From contig CAMXCT020003217.1 in the NCBI GenBank assembly GCA_947184155.2, forward strand, positions 1 to 64,000: DNA of 64,000 bases, in the 5' to 3' direction. Origin of the DNA: Cladocopium goreaui. Lineage: Eukaryota > Sar > Dinophyceae > Suessiales > Symbiodiniaceae. Below, in pieces: positions 32,442 to 45,239 of this stretch. The translations under genes and the position numbers were made by a program. Each line of letters begins with the position of its first letter. Positions within the stretch are counted from its first letter, which is position 1. The notes below the pieces were generated by a model, which saw nothing but the letters and a program-made list of their open reading frames with translations, did no database searches and was not told the origin of the DNA.

Positions 32442-32795
32442 ATGTTTGGGGACTTCCATGACCACCGTTCTGCTGTCACAAATGAACCAAAACCTTTTGT
32501 GGTATCTTGAACGTTTAAGCACCTTAGCCCAACGTTAAATTCATCCCTCATCGCCAGTTTCTGCTTGCCAACGGCCCAAGGCGGTCCACAAAAATGTTGA
32601 GGCTCACGCCAAAAGCTGCATCGCAACCTTGCGTCCATGGTCGCAGGTGAGTTGTTACACACTCCTTAGATGTTTTGGAACTTTCCATGACCACCGTTCG
32701 CTGTCAAATGAAAACCAAAAACCTTTTGTTGTACTTGAACGTTTAACACCTTAGCCCAACGTTAAAGTAATCCTCATCGCCAGTTCTGCTTGCCA
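32138..32795 (+). repeat. ~230-bp minisatellite in U4, 3 copies
   Basis: The third copy is altered (CCATGGTCGCAGGTGAGT instead of CCATTCGGCAGGTGAGT). Confidence 0.85.
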
Positions 32796-32984
32796 GAAAC
32801 AACAAGAACAGATCAGGTTAGACATTATCGCAGCTGCAGCAACAGGAACTTGTTTTGGTAGAAGAACAACTCTATACGCACTACGTTGCTACGCAAGGGC
32901 CTGCCTCATACACAACCTCATACCAGGACCCCGAAGCGAATGTTACCACCTGTCGCCGGGGGGAAAAAAAAAAAAAAGGGTCCA

Positions 32985-34425
32985 GCTCAGCTGCACTTCA
33001 ACGGGCACTCAGCTGGCCTGCAAAAACGCACATTTTCAAGCCATTTTCATCTGGACCTGCCACGCAAAAAAAGTTAAGAAGGGTTCATCTTCACTGACGC
33101 ACTCATCTGGGAACCGCCACCGCAAAAAACAAAGAGGTGTAGCTTGCAAGTGTCCGCATTCATCTGGGCCTGCCACCGCAAAACGTCAAGAATATCAGCT
33201 GCAGCTGTCACAATTTTCCACCTGGGAGCCTGCCACCGCAAAAAAAAAAGGTAAAGAAGGTTTAGTTTTCAACTGCCACACTCATCTAGGGCCTGCCACC
33301 CGCAAAAACGTCAACGGATAGGCAGCTGCACTGTCACAGCTTTTCACCTGGGAAGCCTGCCACCGCCAAAAAAAAGCAAAGAAGGTTCAGCTTTCAGCCA
33401 CCCTTATCTGGAAGCTGCCACCGCAAAAACGCAAGTGCAGCTGCAGCGTCACATTTTCACCTGGGAGCTTGCCACCGCAAAAAAGGTAAAAAGGTTTAAG
33501 TTTTTAATGCCACACTCATCTGGGCCTGCCACCGCAAAAACGTCAAGCATATCCACTTGCAGCTGTCACATTTTCGCTTGGGAACCTGCCACCGCAAAGA
33601 AAGGTCAAGAAGGTTCAGCTGGGAGCCTGCCACCGCAAAAAAAATCAAGAATATCCAGCTTGCAGCTGTCACATTTTTCACTTGGGAGCCTGCCACCCGC
33701 AAAAAAAAAAGGTCAAGAACTTTCAGTTTGCAACTGTCACGCTCACTGGGCGCCTGCCACCCGAAAAGGGAACAAATGTGCAGCTTGCAAGTGTCGCATT
33801 CTCATCTGGGAGCTGCCACCGCCTAAACGTCAAGAATATCCAGTTTGCAGCTGTCACATTTTCGCCTGGGGGCCTGCCACCGCCAAAAAAAAAAGTAAAG
33901 AAGGTTAGCTTCATTCAAAACTACCACACAGCATCTGGGAGTTGCCACCACAAAAATGAACAAATTGTGCAGCTTGCAAGTGTATCATCTGGGGCCTGCC
34001 ATCAAAAAAATGTCAAATCAGATTGCAAAACAGAAGGTGGGATAGATTAGAACTTTTTTTTCACACAAAGGAAGATTGATATGATTTAAAAAAAAACCTT
34101 ATTCTATCCACCTCGACAAAAGTTCACTACCAGCATTTCAGGAAACTGGGAATTTTTTGTTGGTTTACTTCCAGGTGAGAATGTGACAGCTGCAAGTTGA
34201 TTTTTCCTGTTTTTTTTTCCGGTGGCAGGCTCCCAGGTGAAAATGTGACAGCTGCAAACTCGATATTATTGACGTTTTTCGGTGGCAGGTCCCAGGTGAG
34301 TGCGGCAGTTAAAACTGAACCTTTTTTAGATTTTTTTTTTGCGGTGGCAGGTTCCCAGTGAAAATGTGACAGCTGCCAAACTGGATATTTTTGACGTTTT
34401 TTGCGGTAGCAGGCTGCAAATATGT
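32985..34425 (+). repeat. 60-bp motif array, forward then inverted (U4)
   Basis: Forward part 32985-34005, inverted part 34170-34425. Shortest forward part, with several cores truncated. Confidence 0.9.
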
Positions 34426-34644
34426 AGAATCCCAAATAAGGATCTTTATGCTCGCGTGCGTGCAGTCTACTTACCCGCGAAACAACCAGTTACACCTTAC
34501 TACAACCGTCCTCCGTCAAAACGTCGTAAAACAACCAGCAAAACCGAAATCACATGGTTGCTTCCCTTGAAGCAAAACAAAGATGTCACATTTGTGACTG
34601 CTTCTTACAAACAAACAAACGAACTCACTCAACTGATTTTTTGA
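34339..34644 (+). CDS. Same hypothetical ORF in U4
   Basis: 101 codons. It keeps the frame through RIPNKDLYARVRAVYLPAKQ, PPSKRRKTTSKTEI and WLLPLKQNKDVTFVTASY, then shifts and stops. Identical frames at 41877-42182 (U5) and 56745-57050 (U7). The first ~25 residues come from the inverted motif repeat and are probably not part of the protein. Confidence 0.35.
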   Translation: MRWQVPSENVTAAKLDIFDVFCGSRLQICRIPNKDLYARVRAVYLPAKQPVTPYYNRPPSKRRKTTSKTEITWLLPLKQNKDVTFVTASYKQTNELTQLIF

Positions 34645-36350
34645 GTTGGTTGGGTTTGAAAAAATGTTCTCAGTGGTGAATAAGCCATGAAACAAAAAAC
34701 GAATTCGCTCATCGGTGGTGACATTTCATGTCATGTTGAAAATGACGTAATTACTCATTTCAGACAACCTATATTATATATATATATAAGTTTACCGGCT
34801 AAGACGCCAAGTCTAGAAGTCATCCTTCCAGTTACGCGCAGAAAAAACGCATGTGAAAATAAAACCAAAATAACATGTGACTGCGGACATGTGAAAAACT
34901 GCCGTCGACAAGTTGAAGCTGAAACACACTTGCACATTCAGTTTTCTTTTTCCTGTCAAAGCATGGGGAAATCTTAAATTGTTCCAAGCTGGACACACTG
35001 GCACGGTGCCACAAAACCCACTTGAACCAAACTTCTTGAGAAAAAGAAAATGAGTGACCCCGTTTGCATTACACATGTTTAAATGACAAGCAACATTCAT
35101 TGAGCTTGCACGTTTGGTTAAACTGACAGTTGGTTGCATTCATGTTTTGTGAATCAGCTCACAAGGTTGGAACATCTCCAACTGAACATTTGACATTAAA
35201 AAATACAAGACGGAAACGCGATAGTTTCACGCCAGCTTCATGGATTGAATCGCTGTGCTCAAGCCGATCTAAGCGTCACGTGCTAGGTCCCACACAAAGA
35301 GCGGGAAAATCAGACAGGGTGCACACTCGTTTCAGAAAGCCTGCCGGGTCTCCAAACCAAAGTCCAATGGTCAAGCCAACGCTTAACCTATCTATAAACC
35401 GCTATTGACAAGTCAACTGCAAACGTCCCCCAGCGTTTTGCGCGAGCCGCGCAGGCGAAATGCACATGGACATGTGATAAGAGGCATTTCGTGTGGAAAT
35501 TTGCAGGAAAAATGCCGGACCGTATTCCAAGGCAAGCATTTTGTGCGAGCCTGCGCAGTCAAAATGCACATGGACATGTCACAAGAAGCATTTTGTTTAT
35601 GTCACCCACACATTACTACCACATTTCAGCGTTGATGCAAACGTCGGGCAAATAAGACAACATGTCGGTGAAAATGGGCCACTCTTCAATGGTATCTCCC
35701 TGCCAAGTGGCTGCAAAAGTAGTTGCACTGCTGGCCCGCGCATCTGATTGACACCGGACACAAGGGGCAATCTTCAGCCCTCAAAAGGAAGGTCGAAACT
35801 GCCCGAAATAAAAAATCTTTTCATTTGCACAATCTCCAATGATGTTTTGTTTTGTTCCACGTGAGAAGAGGAGGAAAAATAAGTAATAAAGGGGAAACGA
35901 GGACAAGCAAATGACCACATCAGAGTAGTGAGTCCGTGCACAGCAGACAACGTTTACGACCCGCTAAACTTTACAACACTCAAAACTAGAATGCTTCTGG
36001 AGGAGTAACCATGCCTCCGTTGTGAAGTAATCCTGGTCGCTTCATGGGGCGGGATGTTCCTCGCAAAAAAGCAGCTTAAACATCGTCGCATTGCAGAACG
36101 TCAGTTAACCTCATCTAACACTTATGTCAACAACAGTTGACACATCGACCTTCAACACGATGCTGCTGTCATTGATGCAACCTTTGAAAAAGTCAAAACA
36201 CCTTTTGTCATCGCACAACCGGCGCTAAGGTTGAAGAAGAAACCAAAGCTTTGCTGTTCCCCCAGCGGTGCGCTAACTGGCCCCCAGTGAAGAAACTACA
36301 ATGTAGCCAAGGTTGAAAAGACTACACAATCGCCTGAGTTTGGCGTGCCA

Positions 36351-38470
36351 TCAAAAAAAACAAGTCCTCTTTGGCTCAATCGCCCAGCTTTGGCGATGAG
36401 TCTCTTCTGCTTTTGCTTCGCTTTTCAGCGTTTTGCTGACGTCTTCAGCGAAATTTCAACTCCTGCCTTCTCCGCTTAAGGTCGCCCAGCACGTCAGTCA
36501 TAGTAGTAGAGATCACAGGCGCAGCCGGAGGAGGTCACAGCTGCACCGTCAGCCATAGAGCCCATAGAGGTCGCAGCTGCCAAATCATGCGCGGCCGTCA
36601 GCCATGGAGCCTATGGAGGTCCACAGTGGGGTCACTACTGGCGCAACAGCAGGGTTTTTCGTCTCTACAAATTCAATCAGAGCCGTTGAAACAGGCATGC
36701 ACAGTTAGCCAGCGCAGCTGTTTCCACACTGAACGAAATGCTGGTCAGGCACCAGCAAACGGCTCCATGTTTTGAACTGTCTGACGGTCCTTTTTCACCT
36801 CCGCAACGTTCTGTCACTGTATCTTCACTCCAAATTACGATGAAAGCAGGGAAATATGTTTTGCTTGTACAGCGTTGTCTCGGCCAAGAGAGGCTATCTG
36901 GGGATTTGCGTCGGCAAACTGTCCTGCACTGTCGGGTCTAAGCCCAGTGCTTGAAGGTCCTTGGTCAAAGATTGATATTTCCATCAAGTGCACAAATGGC
37001 TTTGAAAGGCTTTAGCCCAAGAACGTGCCTGCAGCCAAGCAGGCACTTTGAAAAAATCTGGAAAAAAAACAAGGCTTTGGTCACTTCGTGGACCCTCGGC
37101 CGCACTTTTGAAGTTCACCAGCAAAAAGCCTGAAGGCTCTGAAACAAAAACATCTGCCACCTGAAGTTGAGGAGTGAGACCAGTTGGCACGCAAGCTATA
37201 AAAGAGTTGCAGGCTTCGTGCCTTTGCAGCACGGACTGCGTGATGTGGCACGGAGCCAGGTCATGGTCAGTGGCTGGCAGAACTGCTGCCAAGGCCTCAA
37301 AGCAGCTGCTAGCACCTCCAAAATTTCACACATGACAACAGATGTGTTCCACGACGAGCTAATCTCCATATACATAAGAAGGTGGGGCTGCAGCAAGTAA
37401 GTCTTCGTAAAGCTTTTGGGGCACAAGTGCTTTGCAAGCACAAAGAAGGCAAGCACTTTTGCACGGCTCATTTTCACAAAGCACAGCAACGAATGTTTGC
37501 GCTGCCGCGTCTCAGAAGCTTTGCCCCTGCATGGGAAGTCAACCACGAGCTTTGGACGCTACCAGTCCCACGCGCGTTTCTCTGGAAGCGCATGCAAGTC
37601 TCGTCTAAGTTCACAACAAAAGAAGCGGTCGGTCCAGTGTTTTCTGCGTTGCAAATGTTGCAACCATTGCCAAAAAAATTGCCACCTGCACAACGAAAAC
37701 GACCCCACTTCCTGCCCCAAAATGACCCCAGTTTTAGGTCCCCTACATAAAAAAGATCTAGTTTTGGGGCCGCTCACGGCCCCAGATTTGGGGCCCCCCT
37801 TGCCCTTTTCAATTTCAGGTTGGCACGACCATGCGCGACGAGATAAACCCCAGCGCTTGCGAAAGCGCTGCACCCCATGCAATTCTTCCCACGATAGCCA
37901 ATGCAGCGACTGGACGGCTCAAATGCTTCGTACATGGCGTACACAGCCGCCAAACTTGGAACCACTCCTCGAAGATTAAGCTTTTCAATCTCTTTGACCA
38001 ACAAAACTTCAGCCACCTCCTTGCGAACTCGGGCGCGGATACTCGCATCAAGAGGCACAGAGACCGCTATTTCCTCCACTAAGTCCAGCGTGGGGTAGTC
38101 AGCGTCCTCTGGGCGTAAGCCACTGAATTTTTGGGCGGCAAAAAGTGATTGCAAGGTCGCAGCCAGTCAAGTAGGCCCGCACTGACCTTCTCCAACCATG
38201 GCAATGTCAGCCAACGGGGAAAAGTCTGCGGCTTTGCCGCTTCTCTTGCCGCTGCCGAAGCCATTGGAAAAACCAACTGTGTGTTGAATGCCATTTTGGC
38301 ATTCGCGGCATGTTCATCCAAGGCCTCCAAGCCACCAAATGGAAAAGCACAAGTAGGGATGCTGCTCTTGAGGCAAAAACTGCACATGGCCAAAAAAGCA
38401 CAGTAGGGATGCAAGTCTCAAGTAATCCGGATGGTTCCAAAAAAGTTCCGTGGCCTTTTTTGTTGAAACA
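36351..38470 (-). pseudogene. DDE transposase-like gene, U4 copy
   Basis: NLDET is present locally, but an extra AC just upstream shifts the frame. The second motif lacks one base (GGTCATGGTC). The helix-turn-helix end is well seen at 37559-37882 (VQRFRKRWGLSRRAW), and the DNA-binding core at 37774-38154. Confidence 0.65.
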
Positions 38471-39489
38471 GTCCTGAAAGCACCGCGCCGCTCCGACACC
38501 AAACCAAACGGCACCGCTCTGACAAGGCGGGGGCAAAAAGCCTATTTTCCTACATCTGCAAAGGCCACCCCCGCAAAAAATGAACCAACAAACCGTGTGG
38601 CGCAGCTTTGCGCGCTTGAGAAGATCCTCCAATGCACTGAGTGGGCACACCCCCGCTGAAGATACTATCACAGAACAAAATGAACCCCTAAAGGGCCTAT
38701 ATTTCGATTCCAAAAATGGCCCCATCACGGCAAAGACATGTAGCCAATCGGAAATAGTGAAGGATATTCTCGAAGAGCATGCAAAGGTCGGTGGAGCCTT
38801 CACAGGATGGCTGAGGCGAAATGTTTCATTCCAGCTCCTCAGTACAATGATAACATCTGGGCCAGTCCAAGTCCCCTGCAACCCCTGCAGTCAGCGTTAA
38901 AGTGACAAAAGCAAGGTGGGCCAGAGAACCCAAAAGCATGCGGCACACAGCACGCCTTTTAATCTTGTGGTGTGTGGGCAGCTGTGCTCTGCACGAAATC
39001 GACGTAATCGTATGAAGCATCGTGCGCACTGGACGGTATCAGGGGCCACAATTCACCACGCATGCTGTGTCAGCTCGTCTACATTCTTCTAGTCGCTTTT
39101 TCTGCTAATGTAATTAATTCCGTCCCATCTATCTTTTCTGCGTTCTCATTTCGTTTGCTAGAGACCCCTAGAAAATGTGACCACACCCCATCCCCTGCGA
39201 CCCCTGCGGTCAATGTTGAAATTTGTCAATGTTTGAATACCGATCGAACAGACATCATAGCACATGAAAGGCTTTCATTCTGGGAGTCTCCTCGATAGAC
39301 ATCAACATTTATTCTGAAAAGTCCGCGGCATGTCAACATTGACTGCAGGGTTCAAGGGAATCCCCTGCGGCTTTTCTTTCAACTAAGCAGCTGCACCTGC
39401 CAACAAAACAGTACTGGGCCTTCCACAAACGCGCGTCGTACTACGCAATCATGAAGAGACATGCAAACTCAGATTTATAAACTGGTTCG

Positions 39490-39984
39490 CTCAGGCGCAC
39501 GCCAAAAGCTGCATCGCAACCCTGGCGTCCATTCGGCAGGTGAGTTTGTTACACGCTCCTTAGATGTATTGGACTTCCATGACCACACCGTTTCTGCTGT
39601 CAAAATAAAAAACCTGTTGTGGCATCTGGAAACATTTAAGCACCTTTAGCCCACTTAAATTTCATCCCTCATCGCCAGTTCTGCTTGCCAAAAACGGCCC
39701 ACTTCTTCCACAAAAATTGAAGCTCACGCCAAAAGCTGCATCGCAACCCTGGCGTCCATTCGGCAGGTGAGTTGTTTACACACTCCTTAGATGTTTGGAC
39801 TTCCATGACCACCGTTCTGCTGTCAAAATGAACCAAACCTTTTGTGGTATCTTGAACGTTTAAGCACCTTAGCCCAACTTTAAATTCATCCCTCATCGCC
39901 AGTTTCTGCTTGCCAAAAACGGCCCACTTCTTCCACAAAAATTTGAGGCTCACGCCAAAAGCTGCATCGCAACCCTTGCGTCCA

Positions 39985-40015
<31 letters not shown>

Positions 40016-40140
40016 ATGTTTTGGAATTCATGACCACCGTTCTGCTGTCAAAATGAACCAAAACCTTTTTGTGTATCTTGAACGTTTAAGCACCTTAGCC
40101 CAACGTTAAAGTAATCCCTCATCGCCAGTTCTGCTTGCCA
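39490..40140 (+). repeat. ~230-bp minisatellite in U5, 3 copies
   Basis: Copies at about 39508, 39737 and 39962. The first copy has GGTGAGTTTGTTAC. Confidence 0.85.
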
Positions 40141-40329
40141 GAAACAACAAGAACAGATCAGGTTAGACATTATCGCAGCTGCAGCAAACAGGGAACTTGT
40201 TTTGGTAGAAGAAACAACTCTATACGCACTACGTTGCTACGCAAGGGCCTGCCTCATACCACAACCTCATACCAGGACCCCGAAGCGAATGTTACAACCT
40301 GTCGCCGGGGGGAAAAAAAAAGTCCAGCT

Positions 40330-41960
40330 TTCAACTGCTGCACTCATCTGGGCGCCTGCCACCGCAAAAATGCACATTTTCACCTGGGAGTCTGCCACCG
40401 CAAAAAAAAAGGTTAAGAAGGTTCAGCTTTCAACTGACGCACTCATCTGGGAACCTGACACCGCAAAAAACCACAGAAGGTGTAGCTTGCAAGTGTCGCA
40501 TTTTCATCTGGGAGCCTGCCACCGCAAAAACGTCAAGAATATCCAGCTTGCAGCTGTCACATTTTCACCTGGGAGCCTGCCACCGCAAAAAAAAGGTAAA
40601 GAATGTTTTGTTTTCAACTGCCACACTCATCTAGGGGCCTGCCACCGCAAAACCGTCAAGAATAGGCAGCTTGCAGCTGTCACATTTTCACCTGGGAGCC
40701 TGCCACCGAAAAAAAAAAAGGAAAGAAGGTTTAGTTTTCAACTGCCACACTCATCTGGGAGCCTGCCACCGCAAAAACGTCAAGAATAGGCAGCTTGCAG
40801 CTGTCACATTTTCACCTGGGAGCCTGCCACCGCCAAAAAAAAAAGCAAAGAAGGATCAGCTTTCAACCGCCCCCAACCCCATCCGCCAAACACACTTATC
40901 TGGAGCCTGCCCAACCAAGCAAAACGTCAATGAAATATCCAGCTTGCCAGCTGTCCACAATTTCACCTTTGAGCGTGCACCGCAAAAAATGTAAAAAAAG
41001 GTTTGTTTTTAACTGCCACGCTCTCTGGGATCCTGCCACCCCTGCCACCGCAAAAACGTCATCATATCCAGCTTGCAGATGCGGCTGTCACATTTCTCCT
41101 TTGGAACCTCCACCGCAAAAGACAGTTCAAGACGTTCAGCTGGGAGCCTGCCACCGCAAAAAAAAAATCAGAATCTCCCGCCTTGCAGCTGTCACTTTCA
41201 CTTGGAGCCTGCCACCGCAAAAAAAAAAAAAAGGGGGGGGAAAGAAATTTCAGGTTTGCAACTGTCCACGCTTCATCTGTCGCCTGCCACCCGAAAAAGG
41301 GAACAAATGTGCAGCTTGCAAGTCTCCCATTCTCATCTGGGAGCCTGCCACCGCCAAAACGTCAAGAATATCCAGTTTGCAGCTGTCACATTTTCGCCTG
41401 GGGGCCTGCCACCGCCAAAAAAAAAAGTAAAGAAGGTTAGCTTTCAACTTTCAACTACCACAGTCATCTGGGAGTCTGCCACCACAAAAATGAACAAATG
41501 TGCAGCTTGCAAGTGTATCATCTGGGGGCCTGCCATCAAAAAAATGTCAAATCCAGATTGCAAAACAGAAGGTGGGATAGATTAGAACTTTTTTTTTCAC
41601 ACAAAGGAAGATTGATATGATTTAAAAAAAACCTTATTCTATCCCACCTCGACAAAAGTTCATCTACCAGATTTCAGGAAACTGGGAATTTTTTTTTGGT
41701 TTACTTCCAGGTGAGAATGCGACAGCTGCAAGTTGATTTTTCCTGTTATTTTTTTTCCGGTGGCAGGCTCCCAGGTGAAAATGTGACAGCTGCAAACTCG
41801 ATATTATTGACGTTTTTCGGTGGCAGGTCCCAGGTGAGTGCGGCAGTTAAAACTGAACCTTTTTTAGATTTTTTTTTTGCGGTGGCAGGTTCCCAGTGAA
41901 AATGTGACAGCTGCCAAACTGGATATTTTTGACGTTTTTTGCGGTAGCAGGCTGCAAATA
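40330..41960 (+). repeat. 60-bp motif array, forward then inverted (U5)
   Basis: Forward part 40330-41540, inverted part 41705-41960. It contains an unusual A12G8 run at about 41220-41239. Confidence 0.9.
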
Positions 41961-44362
41961 TGTAGAATCCCAAATAAGGATCTTTATGCTCGCGTGCGTG
42001 CAGTCTACTTACCCGCGAAACAACCAGTTACACCTTACTACAACCGTCCTCCGTCAAAACGTCGTAAAACAACCAGCAAAACCGAAATCACATGGTTGCT
42101 TCCCTTGAAGCAAAACAAAGATGTCACATTTGTGACTGCTTCTTACAAACAAACAAACGAACTCACTCAACTGATTTTTTGAGTTGGTTGGGTTTGAAAA
42201 AATGTTCTCAGTGGTGAATAAGCCATGAAACAAAAAACGAATTCGCTCATCGGTGGTGACATTTCATGTCATGTTGAAAATGACGTAATTACTCATTTCA
42301 GACAACCTATATTATATATATATATAAGTTTACCGGCTAAGACGCCAAGTCTAGAAGTCATCCTTCCAGTTACGCGCAGAAAAAACGCATGTGAAAATAA
42401 AACCAAAATAACATGTGACTGCGGACATGTGAAAAACTGCCGTCGACAAGTTGAAGCTGAAACACACTTGCACATTCAGTTTTCTTTTTCCTGTCAAAGC
42501 ATGGGGAAATCTTAAATTGTTCCAAGCTGGACACACTGGCACGGTGCCACAAAACCCACTTGAACCAAACTTCTTGAGAAAAAGAAAATGAGTGACCCCG
42601 TTTGCATTACACATGTTTAAATGACAAGCAACATTCATTGAGCTTGCACGTTTGGTTAAACTGACAGTTGGTTGCATTCATGTTTTGTGAATCAGCTCAC
42701 AAGGTTGGAACATCTCCAACTGAACATTTGACATTAAAAAATACAAGACGGAAACGCGATAGTTTCACGCCAGCTTCATGGATTGAATCGCTGTGCTCAA
42801 GCCGATCTAAGCGTCACGTGCTAGGTCCCACACAAAGAGCGGGAAAATCAGACAGGGTGCACACTCGTTTCAGAAAGCCTGCCGGGTCTCCAAACCAAAG
42901 TCCAATGGTCAAGCCAACGCTTAACCTATCTATAAACCGCTATTGACAAGTCAACTGCAAACGTCCCCCAGCGTTTTGCGCGAGCCGCGCAGGCGAAATG
43001 CACATGGACATGTGATAAGAGGCATTTCGTGTGGAAATTTGCAGGAAAAATGCCGGACCGTATTCCAAGGCAAGCATTTTGTGCGAGCCTGCGCAGTCAA
43101 AATGCACATGGACATGTCACAAGAAGCATTTTGTTTATGTCACCCACACATTACTACCACATTTCAGCGTTGATGCAAACGTCGGGCAAATAAGACAACA
43201 TGTCGGTGAAAATGGGCCACTCTTCAATGGTATCTCCCTGCCAAGTGGCTGCAAAAGTAGTTGCACTGCTGGCCCGCGCATCTGATTGACACCGGACACA
43301 AGGGGCAATCTTCAGCCCTCAAAAGGAAGGTCGAAACTGCCCGAAATAAAAAATCTTTTCATTTGCACAATCTCCAATGATGTTTTGTTTTGTTCCACGT
43401 GAGAAGAGGAGGAAAAATAAGTAATAAAGGGGAAACGAGGACAAGCAAATGACCACATCAGAGTAGTGAGTCCGTGCACAGCAGACAACGTTTACGACCC
43501 GCTAAACTTTACAACACTCAAAACTAGAATGCTTCTGGAGGAGTAACCATGCCTCCGTTGTGAAGTAATCCTGGTCGCTTCATGGGGCGGGATGTTCCTC
43601 GCAAAAAAGCAGCTTAAACATCGTCGCATTGCAGAACGTCAGTTAACCTCATCTAACACTTATGTCAACAACAGTTGACACATCGACCTTCAACACGATG
43701 CTGCTGTCATTGATGCAACCTTTGAAAAAGTCAAAACACCTTTTGTCATCGCACAACCGGCGCTAAGGTTGAAGAAGAAACCAAAGCTTTGCTGTTCCCC
43801 CAGCGGTGCGCTAACTGGCCCCCAGTGAAGAAACTACAATGTAGCCAAGGTTGAAAAGACTACACAATCGCCTGAGTTTGGCGTGCCATCAAAAAAAACA
43901 AGTCCTCTTTGGCTCAATCGCCCAGCTTTGGCGATGAGTCTCTTCTGCTTTTGCTTCGCTTTTCAGCGTTTTGCTGACGTCTTCAGCGAAATTTCAACTC
44001 CTGCCTTCTCCGCTTAAGGTCGCCCAGCACGTCAGTCATAGTAGTAGAGATCACAGGCGCAGCCGGAGGAGGGTCACAGCTGCACCGTCAGCCATAGAGC
44101 CCATAGAGGTCGCAGCTGCCAAATCATGCGCGCCGTCAGCCATGGAGCCTATGGAGGTCACAGTGGGGTCCCTACTGGCGCAACAGCAGGGTTTTTCGTC
44201 TCTACAAATTCAATCAGAGCCGTTGAACAGGCATGCACAGTAGCCAGCGCAGCTGTTTCCACACTGAACAAATGCTGGGCAGGCACCAGCAAAACGGCTC
44301 CATGTTTTGAACTGTCTGACGGTCCTTTTTTCAGACCTCCGCAACGTTCTGTCATTGTATCT

Positions 44363-44806
44363 TCACTCCAAATTACGAGTGAACAGCAGGGAATATGTTT
44401 TGCTTGTACAGCGTTGTCTCGGCCAGAGAGAGGCTATCTGGGATTGCGTCGGCAAACTGTCCTGCACTGTCGGGTCTAAGCCCAGTGCTTGAAGGTCCTT
44501 GGTCAAAAGATTGATATTTCCATCAAGTGCACAAATGGCTTGAAAGGCTTTAGCCCAAGAACGTGCCTGCAGCCAAGCAGGCACTTTGAAAAAAATCTGG
44601 AAAAACAAGGCTTTGGTCCCTTCGTGACCCTCGGCCCGCAGCTTTTGAAGTTCACCAGCAAAAAAAGCCTTGAAGGCTCTGAAACAAAAGACATCTGCCA
44701 CCTGAAGTTGAGGAGTGAGGCCAGTTGGCACGCAAGCTATAAAGAGTTGCAGGCTTCGTGCCTTTTGCAGCACGGACTGCGTGATGTGGCACGGAGCCAG
44801 GTCCAT
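44363..44806 (-). CDS. Catalytic D2-D3 segment of the transposase-like protein (U5)
   Basis: 147 codons open. It begins MDLAPCHITQSVLQKARSLQ, with the second Asp at residue 2 and a His at residue 7. It continues IACVPTGLTPQLQVADVFCF with the third Asp at residue 38, then RAFKAFFAGELQKLRAEGHE and a helical region QARSWAKAFQAICALDG. The VPTGLTPQLQxxDVFxFRxFK block is the diagnostic signature of DDE_1-type endonucleases (in the family usually P-x-x-T-x-x-LQP-x-D...FK). The frame ends in weaker sequence after PTQSQIASLWPRQRC, where an intron or frameshift is likely. Confidence 0.7.
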   Translation of the reverse strand: MDLAPCHITQSVLQKARSLQLFIACVPTGLTPQLQVADVFCFRAFKAFFAGELQKLRAEGHEGTKALFFQIFFKVPAWLQARSWAKAFQAICALDGNINLLTKDLQALGLDPTVQDSLPTQSQIASLWPRQRCTSKTYSLLFTRNLE

Positions 44807-45017
44807 GGTCAGAGTTGGCTGGCAGAACTGCTGCCAGGCCTCAAAGAGCTGCTAGCACCTCCAAAATTTACACAATGACAACAGAGTGTTCCACGACGAA
44901 AGCTAATCTCCATATACATAAGGAAGGTGGGGCTGCCGCAAGTAAGTCTTCGTAAAAGCTTTTTGGGGCACAAGTGCTTTTGCAAAGCACAAAGGAAGGC
45001 AGCACTTTTGCACGGCT

Positions 45018-45239
45018 TCATTTCACAAAGCACAGCAACGAATGTTGCGCTGGCCGCGTCTCAGAAGCTTTGCCCCTGCAATGGGAAGTCCCCCACGAGC
45101 TTTGGACGCTACCAGTCCCACGCGCTTTCTCTGGAAAGCGCATGCAAGTCTCGTCTAAGTTCAACAAAAGAAGCGGTCGGTCCAGTGTAGTTCTGGTTGC
45201 AAATGTTTTGCAACCATTGCCAAAAATTGCCACCTGCAC
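45018..45239 (-). CDS. Catalytic D1 segment of the transposase-like protein (U5)
   Basis: The open frame carries TTLDRPLLLLNLDETCMRF, the first-Asp motif, followed by PEKARGTGSVQSSW and a Cys-containing stretch (CRGKASETR, then LLCFVK). It is identical to 22660-22881 in U2. In U1/U3/U6 the next segment continues as LCENEAVQSACLPLCFAKDT, which resembles the (I/L)C...LQ..LPQ segment between D1 and D2 in related proteins. Confidence 0.6.
   Translation of the reverse strand: MQVAIFGNGCKTFATRTTLDRPLLLLNLDETCMRFPEKARGTGSVQSSWGTSHCRGKASETRPAQHSLLCFVK

Larger units (their letters stand above)
31301..38662 (+). repeat. Tandem unit U4 (7362 bp)
   Basis: Same module order and the same length as U7, with which it appears identical throughout. 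Its 34220-36530 part is also identical to U5 41758-44068. Confidence 0.9.
22420..39717 (+). repeat. Higher-order repeat block, copy 1 (~17.3 kb)
   Basis: This block recurs at 44778-62123. The shift is 22358 bp up to about 25400, 22396 bp over 26160-26840 and 22406 bp from about 27400 to 39717. Only two short stretches, both in the 60-bp motif arrays, break the match. The last 12.3 kb seem identical. Confidence 0.85.
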
